Shown: positions 9,975 through 18,991 of the stretch, piece by piece | How the letters are laid out: every line of letters starts with the position of its first letter | Numbering within the stretch: the stretch's first letter is position 1 | Assembly: GCA_934646115.1 (NCBI GenBank) | Contig: CAKUEM010000002.1 | Location: 20,159-84,158 of the forward strand | Source: an uncultured Oscillospiraceae bacterium | GTDB lineage: Bacteria > Bacillota > Clostridia > Oscillospirales > JAAYXM01 | Direction: 5' to 3' | Length of the DNA stretch: 64,000 nt | Translations under genes and position numbers: made by a program | The notes under the pieces: model-generated | The model's input: only the letters and a program-made list of their open reading frames with translations | Databases searched by the model: none | Told to the model about the DNA's origin: nothing

Positions 9975-12032
9975 TTAATTAAAAATATCGCCATAAATAT
10001 CGCGGCGAAACAGCAGCTCGGTGCGCTCCGCCAGCTCGGCATGCTCCGGGCGATCGAGCGACGGGTCGCCATTTAGTATTTCAGCCGCTGCGGTCTGCGC
10101 CTCGCGCAGAATGGATAAGTCCCGCGCGAGATCCGCGACGCGCAGCTCGGGCACGCCATGCTGCTTCGTGCCGAAAAAATCGCCCGGTCCGCGCAAGCGC
10201 AGATCCTCCTCAGAAATGCGGAATCCGTCGTTGGTTTGGCACAGCACGGACAGCCGCTCGCGCGCCACCTCGCCGCGCGCATCGGAAAACAGCAGGCAAT
10301 ACGACTGATGCTTCCCGCGCCCCACGCGTCCGCGCAGCTGATGCAGCTGCGAAAGACCAAAGCGCTCTGCGTTTTCCACCGCCATGACCGTTGCGTTCGG
10401 AACATTGACCCCGACCTCGATCACCGTGGTCGCCACCAGGATCTGGATCTCATTTTCCGCAAATGCATGCATGACCGCCTCTTTCTCGCGCGGCTTCATT
10501 TTTCCATGCAGCACAGCCACGCGCACGCTCGGAAACACCTCGCGCGCAAGGCGGGCGGCATATTCCTCGGCGGATTTGATATCCAGCGCCTCATTTTCCT
10601 GTACAAGCGGGCAGACGATATAGATCTGCCGCCCCTTTTGCAGCTCGCCCGCCATGAAGCTATAGGCCGCTTTGCGCTTGCGCTCACTCACTGTGACCGT
10701 ACGGATCGTCTGCCGCCCAGGCGGCAGCTCATCGATGATCGACACGTCGAGATCGCCGTATAAAATCAAAGCGAGCGTCCGCGGGATCGGCGTTGCCGAC
10801 ATGACGAGCAGGTGCGGATGGGCGCCCTTCGCGGTCAGGCGCGCGCGTTGCGACACGCCGAAGCGATGCTGCTCATCGGTGATGACCAGCCCGAGCTTAT
10901 GAAACGCAACGTCCTCGCTGAGCAGGGCATGCGTGCCGATCACAATATCGATCTCGCCCGCCGCAAGCGCCGCCTTGATCGCGCGTTTTTTCGCCGCAGG
11001 CGTACTGCCGAGTAGCAGTGCAAGCCGCAGACCAAGCCGCTCGAGCAGGGGGGCGAGCGTTTCCATGTGCTGCGCCGCTAAAATTTCCGTCGGCGCCATC
11101 AGCGCGGTTTGATATCCGTTTTGCGCGGTAAAATACGCGCACGCGGCCGCAACCATTGTTTTCCCCGAGCCAACGTCGCCCTGTACGAGCCGATTCATCG
11201 GGCGCGCGGCGCACATGTCGCGCAGTGCATCCTCGATGGCGCGCGTCTGCGCCCCGGTCAGCCGGAAGGGGAGCGCCTCATAAAACGGCGCAAGCGATAC
11301 CGGCTCCATCGCGATGCCGGAAAGCGGCGCGCGGCGGCGGCGCAGGCGCTCCAGCCCGATCGAGAAGATCAAAAGCTCTTCAAAAATCAGGCGGCGGCGC
11401 GCCACGGCGAGCGCATTTGCATTTGCCGGGTAATGAATATTTCGATAGGCAAACCGCTGGTGCGCAAGCTCTGCGCGCACGCGATACTGCTCCGGGATCG
11501 GGTCGACAAGCAGCGGAAGCGCGCGGGCGAGCGCATCGCGGACATACATCGCGAGCATATTTTGCGAGATCCCCGCCGTCAGCCCATACACCGGCACAAT
11601 GCGCCCGGTTTTGCGGCGCTCGCCCTCATGCTCAAACTCCGGATTTTGCAGCGCGATCCCCCATGCGTTTTTGACCGGTTTGCCGTAAAACACATAGGTT
11701 TCGCCGGGTAAAAGCGCGGTTTTTATGTAGTTTTGGTTAAAAAAAGTGAGCGTGATCGTGCCGCTCTCGTCGCCGGCGCGCACCTGCGTAATGTCCATGC
11801 CGCGCCGAATATGCCGCAGCTCGGGCGGCGTAAGAACGGTCGCGCAGACACAAGCCGCCTCGTCCGGAGTGAGCGCAGAGATTTTTTTGATCTGCGTGCG
11901 GTCCTCATAATCGCGCGGAAAGTATGAAATGAGGTCAAATAACGTGCGAATTTCCAGCTTTTCCATGCTTTTTGCGCGCTTTTCGCCCATTCCGCGCAGC
12001 ACGCGCACGCTTTGCAGCAGCTCTTTTTCCAC
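9975..12032 (-). CDS. recG: ATP-dependent DNA helicase RecG
   Basis: Predicted 685-residue superfamily 2 helicase that reverses stalled forks and processes branched DNA. The N-terminal wedge/OB region is followed by Walker A GDVGSGKT, the DEQH box in VITDEQHRFG, the SATPIPRT motif, and the C-terminal QLRGRVGRG motif with the RecG-specific tail. The start was set at GTG 12032 because AAAGGGGC lies at suitable spacing. An in-frame TTG at 12056 lacks a site. The gene is divergent from the broken phosphatidyltransferase that starts 33 bases away. Confidence 0.95.
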   Translation of the reverse strand: MEKELLQSVRVLRGMGEKRAKSMEKLEIRTLFDLISYFPRDYEDRTQIKKISALTPDEAACVCATVLTPPELRHIRRGMDITQVRAGDESGTITLTFFNQNYIKTALLPGETYVFYGKPVKNAWGIALQNPEFEHEGERRKTGRIVPVYGLTAGISQNMLAMYVRDALARALPLLVDPIPEQYRVRAELAHQRFAYRNIHYPANANALAVARRRLIFEELLIFSIGLERLRRRRAPLSGIAMEPVSLAPFYEALPFRLTGAQTRAIEDALRDMCAARPMNRLVQGDVGSGKTMVAAACAYFTAQNGYQTALMAPTEILAAQHMETLAPLLERLGLRLALLLGSTPAAKKRAIKAALAAGEIDIVIGTHALLSEDVAFHKLGLVITDEQHRFGVSQRARLTAKGAHPHLLVMSATPIPRTLALILYGDLDVSIIDELPPGRQTIRTVTVSERKRKAAYSFMAGELQKGRQIYIVCPLVQENEALDIKSAEEYAARLAREVFPSVRVAVLHGKMKPREKEAVMHAFAENEIQILVATTVIEVGVNVPNATVMAVENAERFGLSQLHQLRGRVGRGKHQSYCLLFSDARGEVARERLSVLCQTNDGFRISEEDLRLRGPGDFFGTKQHGVPELRVADLARDLSILREAQTAAAEILNGDPSLDRPEHAELAERTELLFRRDIYGDIFN

Positions 12033-12065
12033 AGGCTCAGCCCCTTTCGCACGCAATTTTTTTAA

Positions 12066-12591
12066 ATGAAGGGATTTTTTGGCGATATACCGCCCATCTT
12101 CTCACGGTCAGCCGCATCGCGGCGGCGCTATGCTTGCCCGCCGCGGTCGGAAACGCGGCGTTTTATATTCTCTACACCTATTGCGGCGCAATCGATATCG
12201 CAAACGGCGCACTCGCGCGGCACTGCGGCACGGCAAGTCGGTTCGGCGCGGCGCTTGACAGCGCGGCAGATTTTATTTTTCTTCTCGCGGCGCTCTGCGC
12301 ATTTGCAGATGCGCTGGCGCAGCTCCCGTTCTGGGGCTTTGCGGCTGCGGGCGGGATCGCCGCCTGCAAGCCTTGCGCCTATGGGATCGGCTTTTTCGCT
12401 TTCATCGATTTTGCGCGCTGCACACGCGAATGAACAAACTGTGCGGCGCGGCGCTGTTTTGCGCGGGCTACTGGCTGCCGCACATGCCACGCCCGGCCGG
12501 CGCGCTCGCGGCGATCGCCGCAGGGGAGGAAGTCCTGATCCTCTTGCGCTGCAAGCAGTTTGACGCAAATATTCGCGGGCTGTATATTTGA
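12066..12591 (+). pseudogene. CDP-alcohol phosphatidyltransferase, broken by two frameshifts
   Basis: Three frames together give one recognisable protein of about 175 residues. A start ATG at 12066 follows no clear ribosome site. The frame then changes near 12095 into LLTVSRIAAAL and the family motif with pattern DIANG..AR...G...D...D (about 12200-12280). It changes again near 12422 into LHTRMNKL, ending with EEVLILLRCKQFDAN, which resembles the C-terminus of Clostridia members. The second Asp of the usual DxxDG is Asn. Family members move a phosphatidyl group from CDP-diacylglycerol to a small alcohol. It may be a true pseudogene, or a working gene hit by assembly indels. Confidence 0.7.
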
Positions 12592-12668
12592 CCCGGCGCC
12601 TATCAAGCCTATTATACCAGCTTTGCGGCGCTTTTTCCACGTCTATTCCAAATTTTTCTAAATACAAA

Positions 12669-12710
12669 ACAGCCCCGCGCGAATCCGGCGCAGGGCTGTG
12701 CTGTTTTTTT
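12669..12710. terminator. Terminator between the broken phosphatidyltransferase and fakA
   Basis: The outer stem ACAGCCC/GGGCTGT, with a GC-rich interior, is followed by eight T (12703-12710) on the plus strand. The minus strand also runs into T-rich sequence, so it can serve both converging genes. Confidence 0.8.
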
Positions 12711-12714
12711 GTTG

Positions 12715-14361
12715 TTATTCCGCCGAAATGATGTAATAATACACCGGCTGCCCGCCATCCAGCAGCATGACCTCGGCATTCGGCGCTTTTTCCTTACAAA
12801 TCGCTTCGACTACCGCCGCGTCCTGCTCGGTCACGCCCTCGCCGTAAAAGATCGTGATAAATCCGCAATCGCTCACCTGCATCTGGTCAAGCAGCTTCGA
12901 CGCAACGGCAGAAAGCTCCGTCCCATTCGATGAGAGCTTGCTCTCGTTGAGCGCGAGATACTCTCCGCTTGCGATGGCATGCCCATCAAACTCGGAATCG
13001 CGCGCGGCGTATGTGATCGAGCCGGTCTTCACGCGGCTTGCCGCGGCGGAAAGCGCCTCGATATTCGCCTCGACCGTAGCATCCTGATCAAACGCCAGCA
13101 GGGCGGAGATGCCCTGCGGCATCGAGCGCGTTGGGATCACGACGACCTGCTTATCCGACAGATCGACCGTCTGCTGCGCCGCCATAATAATATTTTTATT
13201 GTTCGGGAAGACAAATATGACCTCGGCCGGGGTCTGATCGATCGCGGCAAGGATATCCTGCGTGGAGGGGTTCATCGTCTGCCCGCCTTCGACAAGCTGA
13301 TCTACGCCGAGATCCGTGAACACGCCGCGCACGCCCTCGCCCACGCCGACCGCAACAAAGCCATACTTCTTCTCCGGCGCGACCGACTTGCGCACGCTCG
13401 CGCGGTTTTCCTCAGAAATGACCTTCTGCGTATGCTGCTCACGCATGTTTTCAATTTTAATATTGATGAGATCGCCATATTTCAGCGCCTCATTGAGCGC
13501 CTTATCCGGCTGATTGGTATGCACATGCACCTTAATGATCTCATCATCATCCACAACCACGACGCAATCTCCGATCGATTCGAGCAACGCGCGCAGCCGC
13601 GCCGCGCCGATCTTTTTGCCCTCGCGGCTCATCGTGATGATATACTCCGTGCAGTAGGTAAACGTGATGTCCGCATCCTCCTGCGCAAACGACGCGCCAG
13701 CCGCCGGGGCGCTTTCTTCCTCGGCCTCGACCAGCTCCTTGCCGGACAGCGCGTCATACATCGCTTCCAGCACAAGAACCCAGCCCTTGCCGCCCGCGTC
13801 CACAACGCCCGCCTTTTTCAAAACCGGGTTCTGCTCTGTGGTATCGGCGAGTGCGGCCTCCGCCTCGGCGATCGTTTTTTCAAGCAGGACGAGGATGTCC
13901 TCCGTGCCGGCGGACACTGTGCGCGCCCGCTCCGCCGCGCGGCGCGAGACCGAAAGAATCGTCCCCTCCGCGGGCTTCATGACCGCGCGATATGCCGCTT
14001 CCACGCCGCTTTCCAGCGCGGTGGCAAACGTAATTGCGTTTAATTCTTTAAAATTTGCGCTGTATTTCGCGATCCCGCGGAACAGGAGCGATAAAATAAC
14101 CCCGGAATTTCCGCGCGCGCCGCGCAGCAGCGCCGATGCGGTCGCCTCCGCCGCCTGCCCCACAGTTTCCGGCTCAAGCGCGCGCAACGCCGCCGCCGCG
14201 GATTTCATCGTCAGCGACATGTTGACGCCCGTATCACCGTCCGGTACCGGAAACACGTTGAGTTCGTTGAGCGTTTGCCGGTTTTTTTCGATCGCCGCAG
14301 ATGCAAACAGAACGATTTGTTTAAAATCCCCGGCGGTTATCGTTTTTTTCAAGACCTGCAC
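12715..14361 (-). CDS. fakA: Fatty acid kinase catalytic subunit FakA (DAK2/YloV family)
   Basis: Predicted 548-residue kinase that phosphorylates fatty acids presented by a FakB protein, feeding exogenous acids into phospholipid synthesis. The N-terminal Dak2-type nucleotide domain shows PVPDGDTGVNM, which holds the Mg-binding aspartates, and GARGNSGVI. The middle and C-terminal parts match the YloV/FakA family. No FakB (DegV-like) gene is in the window. It begins 6 bases after the Asp23-family gene stop, the common yloU-yloV order in Firmicutes, so the two share an mRNA. Confidence 0.92.
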   Translation of the reverse strand: MQVLKKTITAGDFKQIVLFASAAIEKNRQTLNELNVFPVPDGDTGVNMSLTMKSAAAALRALEPETVGQAAEATASALLRGARGNSGVILSLLFRGIAKYSANFKELNAITFATALESGVEAAYRAVMKPAEGTILSVSRRAAERARTVSAGTEDILVLLEKTIAEAEAALADTTEQNPVLKKAGVVDAGGKGWVLVLEAMYDALSGKELVEAEEESAPAAGASFAQEDADITFTYCTEYIITMSREGKKIGAARLRALLESIGDCVVVVDDDEIIKVHVHTNQPDKALNEALKYGDLINIKIENMREQHTQKVISEENRASVRKSVAPEKKYGFVAVGVGEGVRGVFTDLGVDQLVEGGQTMNPSTQDILAAIDQTPAEVIFVFPNNKNIIMAAQQTVDLSDKQVVVIPTRSMPQGISALLAFDQDATVEANIEALSAAASRVKTGSITYAARDSEFDGHAIASGEYLALNESKLSSNGTELSAVASKLLDQMQVSDCGFITIFYGEGVTEQDAAVVEAICKEKAPNAEVMLLDGGQPVYYYIISAE

Positions 14362-14367
14362 CCCCGA

Positions 14368-14715
14368 TTAGTCGACCATGATCGAGTCAACGCAAACGTT
14401 CACGCATTTGACCTTGACTCGGGTCAGCCTTTCAACAATATAGCGGACCTCCGTCATGATCGACTGGCACACCGCGGTGATATTCACGCCGTGCTCCACC
14501 ACGATATGGATCTCAATTGCAACGCGCCCCTCCTCAAAGGAAACCTTCACGCCGCGCGAAATATTCTCTTTTTTCAGCAGACTGACGATCCCGTCCTTCA
14601 TGCTGCGCTGCGCCATACCCTTCACGCCGAAACAATTCATCGCGGCGCGCCCGGAAATAACCGTAAACACTTCATTGGATATATCAATAAGGCCTTTATC
14701 GTTTTGAATGGTCAT
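14368..14715 (-). CDS. Asp23/Gls24 family protein (YloU type)
   Basis: Predicted 115-residue cytoplasmic or membrane-associated protein. It has the Asp23 pattern: ISNEVFTVISGRAAMNCFGV at residues 10-29, and a C-terminal half with alternating valine strands (VKVSFEEG, IEIHIVV). Family members are linked to envelope stress and to fatty-acid kinase operons, but the biochemical role is not settled. The ATG at 14715 follows AAAAGGAGGAT. It is the first gene of the operon with fakA. Confidence 0.88.
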   Translation of the reverse strand: MTIQNDKGLIDISNEVFTVISGRAAMNCFGVKGMAQRSMKDGIVSLLKKENISRGVKVSFEEGRVAIEIHIVVEHGVNITAVCQSIMTEVRYIVERLTRVKVKCVNVCVDSIMVD

Positions 14716-14748
14716 GACGATCCTCCTTTTCTCAAAGCATCTCTACTT

Positions 14749-14777
14749 ATTTTATTACATCTTCCCGAAAAACTCAA
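14749..14777 (-). promoter_or_regulatory. Probable promoter of the asp23-fakA operon
   Basis: On the minus strand TTGAGT and TAAAAT are separated by 17 bases, 34 bases upstream of the Asp23-family start codon. Confidence 0.6.
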
Positions 14778-14814
14778 TAGCAAGCGCATATTTTTATTGC
14801 GCGCAACGCATCTT

Positions 14815-16881
14815 TCAAAGCGTTTGCTGCGCGATGCCGCTTTGGCGCGCAACCTCCGCCTCGCGCGCGTGGCAGCTAAACAGCAGGATCTGCCGCCGCT
14901 CCGCAAGCTCGAAAAGCACGGTAAGCGCCGCGCGCATGCGCGTATCGTCAAAATTCACGAGCGCATCGTCCAGAAAAATTGGCGCATCCTCGGGCAGAAT
15001 CTGCTCGCACAGCGCAAGCCGCACCGCGAGATACAGCTCGTCCAGCGTCCCCTGCGACAGGGTGAGCACGCTGCGCGGCGGGGCGGCGTCGCGCTCTGCA
15101 ACCGCCAGATTCATCTGCCCGTCCTGTATTTGCACGATCTCAAAATGCCCGCCGGTAAATCGGTGAAACAATTTGCCCGCGCGGCGCTCCAGCGCCGGGG
15201 CGAATTTGCGCTGCATCTCCGCCTGGATCGCGCCGAGCGTGTCGATCGCGGCGGAAAGCGCCCTTTGATCCACGCGCAGCGCCGCGATCTGCTCATCCAG
15301 TTCGCGCGCCTCGGTCTCCAGCGCGCCAAGCTCCCCGCGCCCGGCGATGCGCGCCTGCAATGCCGCGCTCTGCGCCTCGTGATATGCGCGCGCCCGGCGG
15401 CTTTCTTCAATTTGCGCGGCGAGCTGTTCCGCGCTCCGTCCGGGCGCGGTCTCCGCCGACTGTGCTGCTATGCGGGAGAGCGCCTCCCGGTCACGCCCGT
15501 GCTGCGCGGTCTCCGCGCGAACGCGCGCATGTGACAGCTGCGTGCGCGCCGCCTCGATCTCCTGCACATGCAGCGCATCGTCGCGCAGGATCGCCGCCGC
15601 ATCCTCCGCGCAGTAATCCTCGCGAAGCATCCGCAGCACAGAACACAGCAGCTCCTCCTGCTGCGCGCGCAGCTCCGCCGCCTGCGCAAGCTCCTCCTCG
15701 CCAAGCGCGACATGCTGCGCAAGCCGCTCGCGCTCTTCCGCCTTTTCGCGCAGCGCGCGCCGGTTTTTCACCCCGCATTTCGCGCAATGCGCGCGGTCAA
15801 GCAGCCAAACGCTCAGCCCAAACGCCGCGATCGCCGCAAGCGCCGCGACCCATATGCGGAAAAACGCGACCCCCGCAAACACCGCAGCGGCGCAGGCGAG
15901 CGCGATCAAAAGCTGCCGCTGCATCCCGGTGGGGCAGGGGGGACACGCCGCCAATTCCGCCCGCATTTTTTGCAGTTTTTCGCTACATTCTGTATATTTT
16001 ATATCGGATTCTTCAAATTGTTTTTGTTTTTCAGCGATTTGCACGCGCTGTTCCTCAGAGAGCGGGCGCGCCGCCACCAGCGCGCGCAGCTGCGCTTCGC
16101 ACTGCTCGACCGCGCGCTCTGTCTCATCCAAATAGGCAAGCTCCGCGCGCGCCGCCTGCGCCTTCGCCGCAGTCATGGCGGCAGCGGCGGCAGATTCTTC
16201 CTCGCGCAGGCGCTCGATCTCCGCATGATGCCGCGTGAGCGCGTGCGCGTCTGCGCGCGCATCCTCCAGATTTTTGCGCACCAGCTCACGCCGTGCAAGA
16301 TGCTCCGGCAGCGCGCCTCGCTGATTGTACTGGATCGCATTCTGCCATTTTTTCAGCCGGTCAAGCACCAGCTTTTGCGAAAGGTCCTCCTCGCCCGTGG
16401 TGGAAAGCGCGGTGATCCGCCGCTCCAGCTCGCCGGTTTTGTCGCCGCTGAGCGGAAGCTGCGCCTGCGCGATAAATGCGCTGCGCTCAAACACCTCGCG
16501 CCGCACGCCAAGCAGCGTATCGCCCACCGGCTCTGGAATATCCAGCACCTCGCCGGTGTCCCGGTCGGAGATCTGCGCCTTTTGCAGCACGCCGCCGCGC
16601 CCACTGCGGCGCTCCAACACGCAGCGCCTGCCCTGCCAGGTGAACTCAATTTTTCCATACATCGGCTCGCCCGACCACGGCGCATATTTTTCTTTATCCG
16701 CGAGAAACCCGGTTTTGCTTTTTTCGCGCGTGGACACGCCATACAGCATGACGCGCAGAAACGCGCTCCAGGTCGATTTTCCGCTTTCGTTTCCGCCGCA
16801 GATCACGTTCATTCCGGGCGCCAGCGTGAGTGTTTGCTCTCGCAGCTTGCCAAAGGTCGCGTGCATTTTTTCAATTCTCAT
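14815..16881 (-). CDS. YhaN/SbcC-like coiled-coil ATPase with membrane hairpin
   Basis: Predicted 688-residue Rad50/SbcC-type ATPase. Walker A GGNESGKST is at residues 29-37, a Q-loop segment lies near 135-145, the signature LSQGTLDEL starts near 608, and the Walker B IFLDDALVNFDD near 635-645. Between the two ATPase halves are predicted coiled coils (about 155-310 and 370-540). They are split by two hydrophobic helices (about 322-340 and 342-360), flanked by CPPC at 312-315 and CAKC at 365-368. It overlaps the nuclease gene by 4 bases, so the pair probably forms an SbcCD-like complex acting on DNA ends near the membrane. It is much shorter than canonical SbcC. Confidence 0.85.
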   Translation of the reverse strand: MRIEKMHATFGKLREQTLTLAPGMNVICGGNESGKSTWSAFLRVMLYGVSTREKSKTGFLADKEKYAPWSGEPMYGKIEFTWQGRRCVLERRSGRGGVLQKAQISDRDTGEVLDIPEPVGDTLLGVRREVFERSAFIAQAQLPLSGDKTGELERRITALSTTGEEDLSQKLVLDRLKKWQNAIQYNQRGALPEHLARRELVRKNLEDARADAHALTRHHAEIERLREEESAAAAAMTAAKAQAARAELAYLDETERAVEQCEAQLRALVAARPLSEEQRVQIAEKQKQFEESDIKYTECSEKLQKMRAELAACPPCPTGMQRQLLIALACAAAVFAGVAFFRIWVAALAAIAAFGLSVWLLDRAHCAKCGVKNRRALREKAEERERLAQHVALGEEELAQAAELRAQQEELLCSVLRMLREDYCAEDAAAILRDDALHVQEIEAARTQLSHARVRAETAQHGRDREALSRIAAQSAETAPGRSAEQLAAQIEESRRARAYHEAQSAALQARIAGRGELGALETEARELDEQIAALRVDQRALSAAIDTLGAIQAEMQRKFAPALERRAGKLFHRFTGGHFEIVQIQDGQMNLAVAERDAAPPRSVLTLSQGTLDELYLAVRLALCEQILPEDAPIFLDDALVNFDDTRMRAALTVLFELAERRQILLFSCHAREAEVARQSGIAQQTL

Positions 16882-17960
16882 CGCACGTCCTCCCGATTTT
16901 CCAGCGCGGCAACGCCAAACGCCGCAGCGCGCGCCAGCACTTGCCGCGTCTCTTCGTCCGCCGTTTCCATCATGGCGCGCAGCCTCCGCAGGAACATGCC
17001 CTTCACGCTCTCTTCCTCAACCGCCGCCCAAATATCGCGCGGCGCATGCGTCCGGTCGATCAGGCGCAGCGAATAAAACCGCCCGGCAAGCGCCTGCTCC
17101 CACGCGGCGAGATCCGGCGCGGCACACGCGCCCTGCAAAATCATGCGGCACACCTCATGCGTGCAATCCGCCGGAATTTGCTGCAAAATACTATCCAAAT
17201 CGGATTCTTCTATATTGATAATACGCTCCGTATAGCTATATGGCGAGATTTTACGGAATTTCAGGTCGATCGCGCCGGGCGCGACCGTGCCGATCAAAAT
17301 GCCTTTTTCGCCGGTTTCGTCGAAGCCGCGACCCTCCGGTGTGCCGGGATAGGCATAGACCGTTTCTCCTGCGCGCAGCAGCCCGCTCGCGCTATGCACA
17401 TGTCCGAGCGCGAGGTAATCCAGCCCGCTCGCGCCGATCTGCTGCTCCGAGATCGGGTTATAGGTCGAGGCGGGGTTGCCGACCTCGCCATGCAGCACCA
17501 TCAGCGACAGCGCATCATCGTGCGCGCAAAAATGCGCAAGCAGCGGCGTGGCGCACGCGGGCGTTACAAATCCTGCGCCGTATACCACGCAGCCAAGCTG
17601 CGGCAGCGGCACGCGCTCGATCGTTTGCGCGCGAAACAGGTGGACGTTTTCAGAAAAGCGCACCGAGCGATAAGGCGAATCCGCGCTGTAAGGGTCATGA
17701 TTTCCGGGTGCGATAAAGATACGCGCGCGGCTTTTGGAAAACGCGTCGCTCAGCGCTTCGGCGGTTTCATAATAAGCGTTCTCGCCGTCAAACAAATCGC
17801 CCGCGAGCAGGATGAGATCGACCTGCTCTTCATTGCCCAGCTCGACCAGGTCGCGCACGAGCTGGCGCTGATGGGCGCGGCGCTCGCGCGCCTGCTGCGG
17901 CGTAAGTGCGGCGAAGGCACTGTCGAGATGCAGATCCGCCGCGTGGATGATTTTGATCAT
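16878..17960 (-). CDS. YhaO/SbcD-like metallophosphoesterase (DNA exonuclease family)
   Basis: Predicted 360-residue calcineurin-like phosphoesterase. The metal motifs are in order: HAADLHLD (DxH), LLAGDLFDG (GDxxD), APGNHDPY (GNHD), and the C-terminal HGEVGNP and LGHVHSA (GHxH). This is the Mre11/SbcD pattern. The start at 17960 follows GCAGGAG. Its stop overlaps the ATPase start by 4 bases, and ymdB ends 5 bases upstream, so all three genes form one operon. It is expected to act as the nuclease partner of the membrane-hairpin ATPase. Confidence 0.9.
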   Translation of the reverse strand: MIKIIHAADLHLDSAFAALTPQQARERRAHQRQLVRDLVELGNEEQVDLILLAGDLFDGENAYYETAEALSDAFSKSRARIFIAPGNHDPYSADSPYRSVRFSENVHLFRAQTIERVPLPQLGCVVYGAGFVTPACATPLLAHFCAHDDALSLMVLHGEVGNPASTYNPISEQQIGASGLDYLALGHVHSASGLLRAGETVYAYPGTPEGRGFDETGEKGILIGTVAPGAIDLKFRKISPYSYTERIINIEESDLDSILQQIPADCTHEVCRMILQGACAAPDLAAWEQALAGRFYSLRLIDRTHAPRDIWAAVEEESVKGMFLRRLRAMMETADEETRQVLARAAAFGVAALENREDVR

Positions 17961-17965
17961 AGCGC

Positions 17966-18745
17966 TCACTCCTGCGTAAATTGAATGCGGCGGACGCTTT
18001 GGCAGCGGAAATCCTGATCGTCCAGCCGGAAGACCGCGCCGCAGATTCGGCACGGACCGGACGCGGTTTCAAACCGCACGGGGACCTCGCCGCGGAACAT
18101 TTTCAGCGACTGCTCTGGCCGCACGCCGAGCACGGAATGGATCGGCCCGGTCATGCCGATATCGGTCACATAGCCCAGCCCGCCGGGGAATATGCATTCA
18201 TCCGCGGTTTGCACATGCGTATGCGTGCCCCAAAGGGCAGAGACCTTTCCATCGACGTGATACGCCATGGCGATCTTCTCGCTCGTTGCGCCCGCATGAA
18301 AATCGATCACGGTGAAATCCGCGAGGCGCGCGGTCTCGCGCAGCAGGCGCGACACGCAGCTAAACGGATTATCCGGTCCGAAATCCATCCCGCAGCGACC
18401 GATCAGATTGATCACGCAGATCATCTTGCTTTTGACATGAAAAATGCCGTGGCCGCGGCCGGGCGCAAGATCCGCCAGGTTCGCCGGGCGCAAAATATAT
18501 CCGTCTTCATCCAAAAAGCGCGCGATCTCGCGCTTGCCCCAAACGTGGTTGCCCAGCGTGATCACGTCTGCGCCGGCGGTATAGAGCCGGTGCGCAAGCG
18601 ATGACGTGATGCCCACGCCTGCGGCGTTTTCGCCGTTCACCACGGTGAAATCGACCTCATTTTCCTGCTTGATGCGGCGCAGGTTGCGCTCAAGCGCAGA
18701 AACGCCGATCTCGCCGACCACATCGCCGATTGCTAAAATATTCAA
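17966..18745 (-). CDS. ymdB: YmdB-family metallophosphoesterase
   Basis: Predicted 259-residue member of the TIGR00282 group, which includes a 2',3'-cyclic-nucleotide phosphodiesterase that affects biofilm and sporulation choices in Bacillus. Metal-site segments are NILAIGDVVG, VVNGENAA, TLGNHVW and the downstream WGTHTHVQTAD. It starts with TTG 18745, 7 bases after AGGAGG. In Firmicutes ymdB usually follows rny, as here: rny is upstream on the same strand with a 246-base gap (18746-18991). Confidence 0.93.
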   Translation of the reverse strand: MNILAIGDVVGEIGVSALERNLRRIKQENEVDFTVVNGENAAGVGITSSLAHRLYTAGADVITLGNHVWGKREIARFLDEDGYILRPANLADLAPGRGHGIFHVKSKMICVINLIGRCGMDFGPDNPFSCVSRLLRETARLADFTVIDFHAGATSEKIAMAYHVDGKVSALWGTHTHVQTADECIFPGGLGYVTDIGMTGPIHSVLGVRPEQSLKMFRGEVPVRFETASGPCRICGAVFRLDDQDFRCQSVRRIQFTQE

Positions 18746-18991
18746 GTGAAAGCCTCCTCAAAGATGCGTATGTCATCCGCCGCGCGCGGCGTTTTCATTT
18801 TTTATGTGCGCGAAAGCTGCCGGGGGATGGCGCACGTCCGGGCAAACGCGCCCGCACATGCGGCGAAACGTTCCGCAAGGCGCGCGGAACGGATACGCCT
18901 TCGCACGAGCCCGGCGCGTGGAAAGGAAAGAGGGCGCCGCAGGGAAGGCGAGCGCCTCCGCCAGCCTGTCCCTTCTGCACCCTCATGCTTT

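Noticed and set aside
18778..18791. Perfect 14-base GC palindrome followed by T-rich sequence on the plus strand
   Set aside because: Surrounding genes run on the minus strand, where no T-run follows, so it does not work as their terminator.
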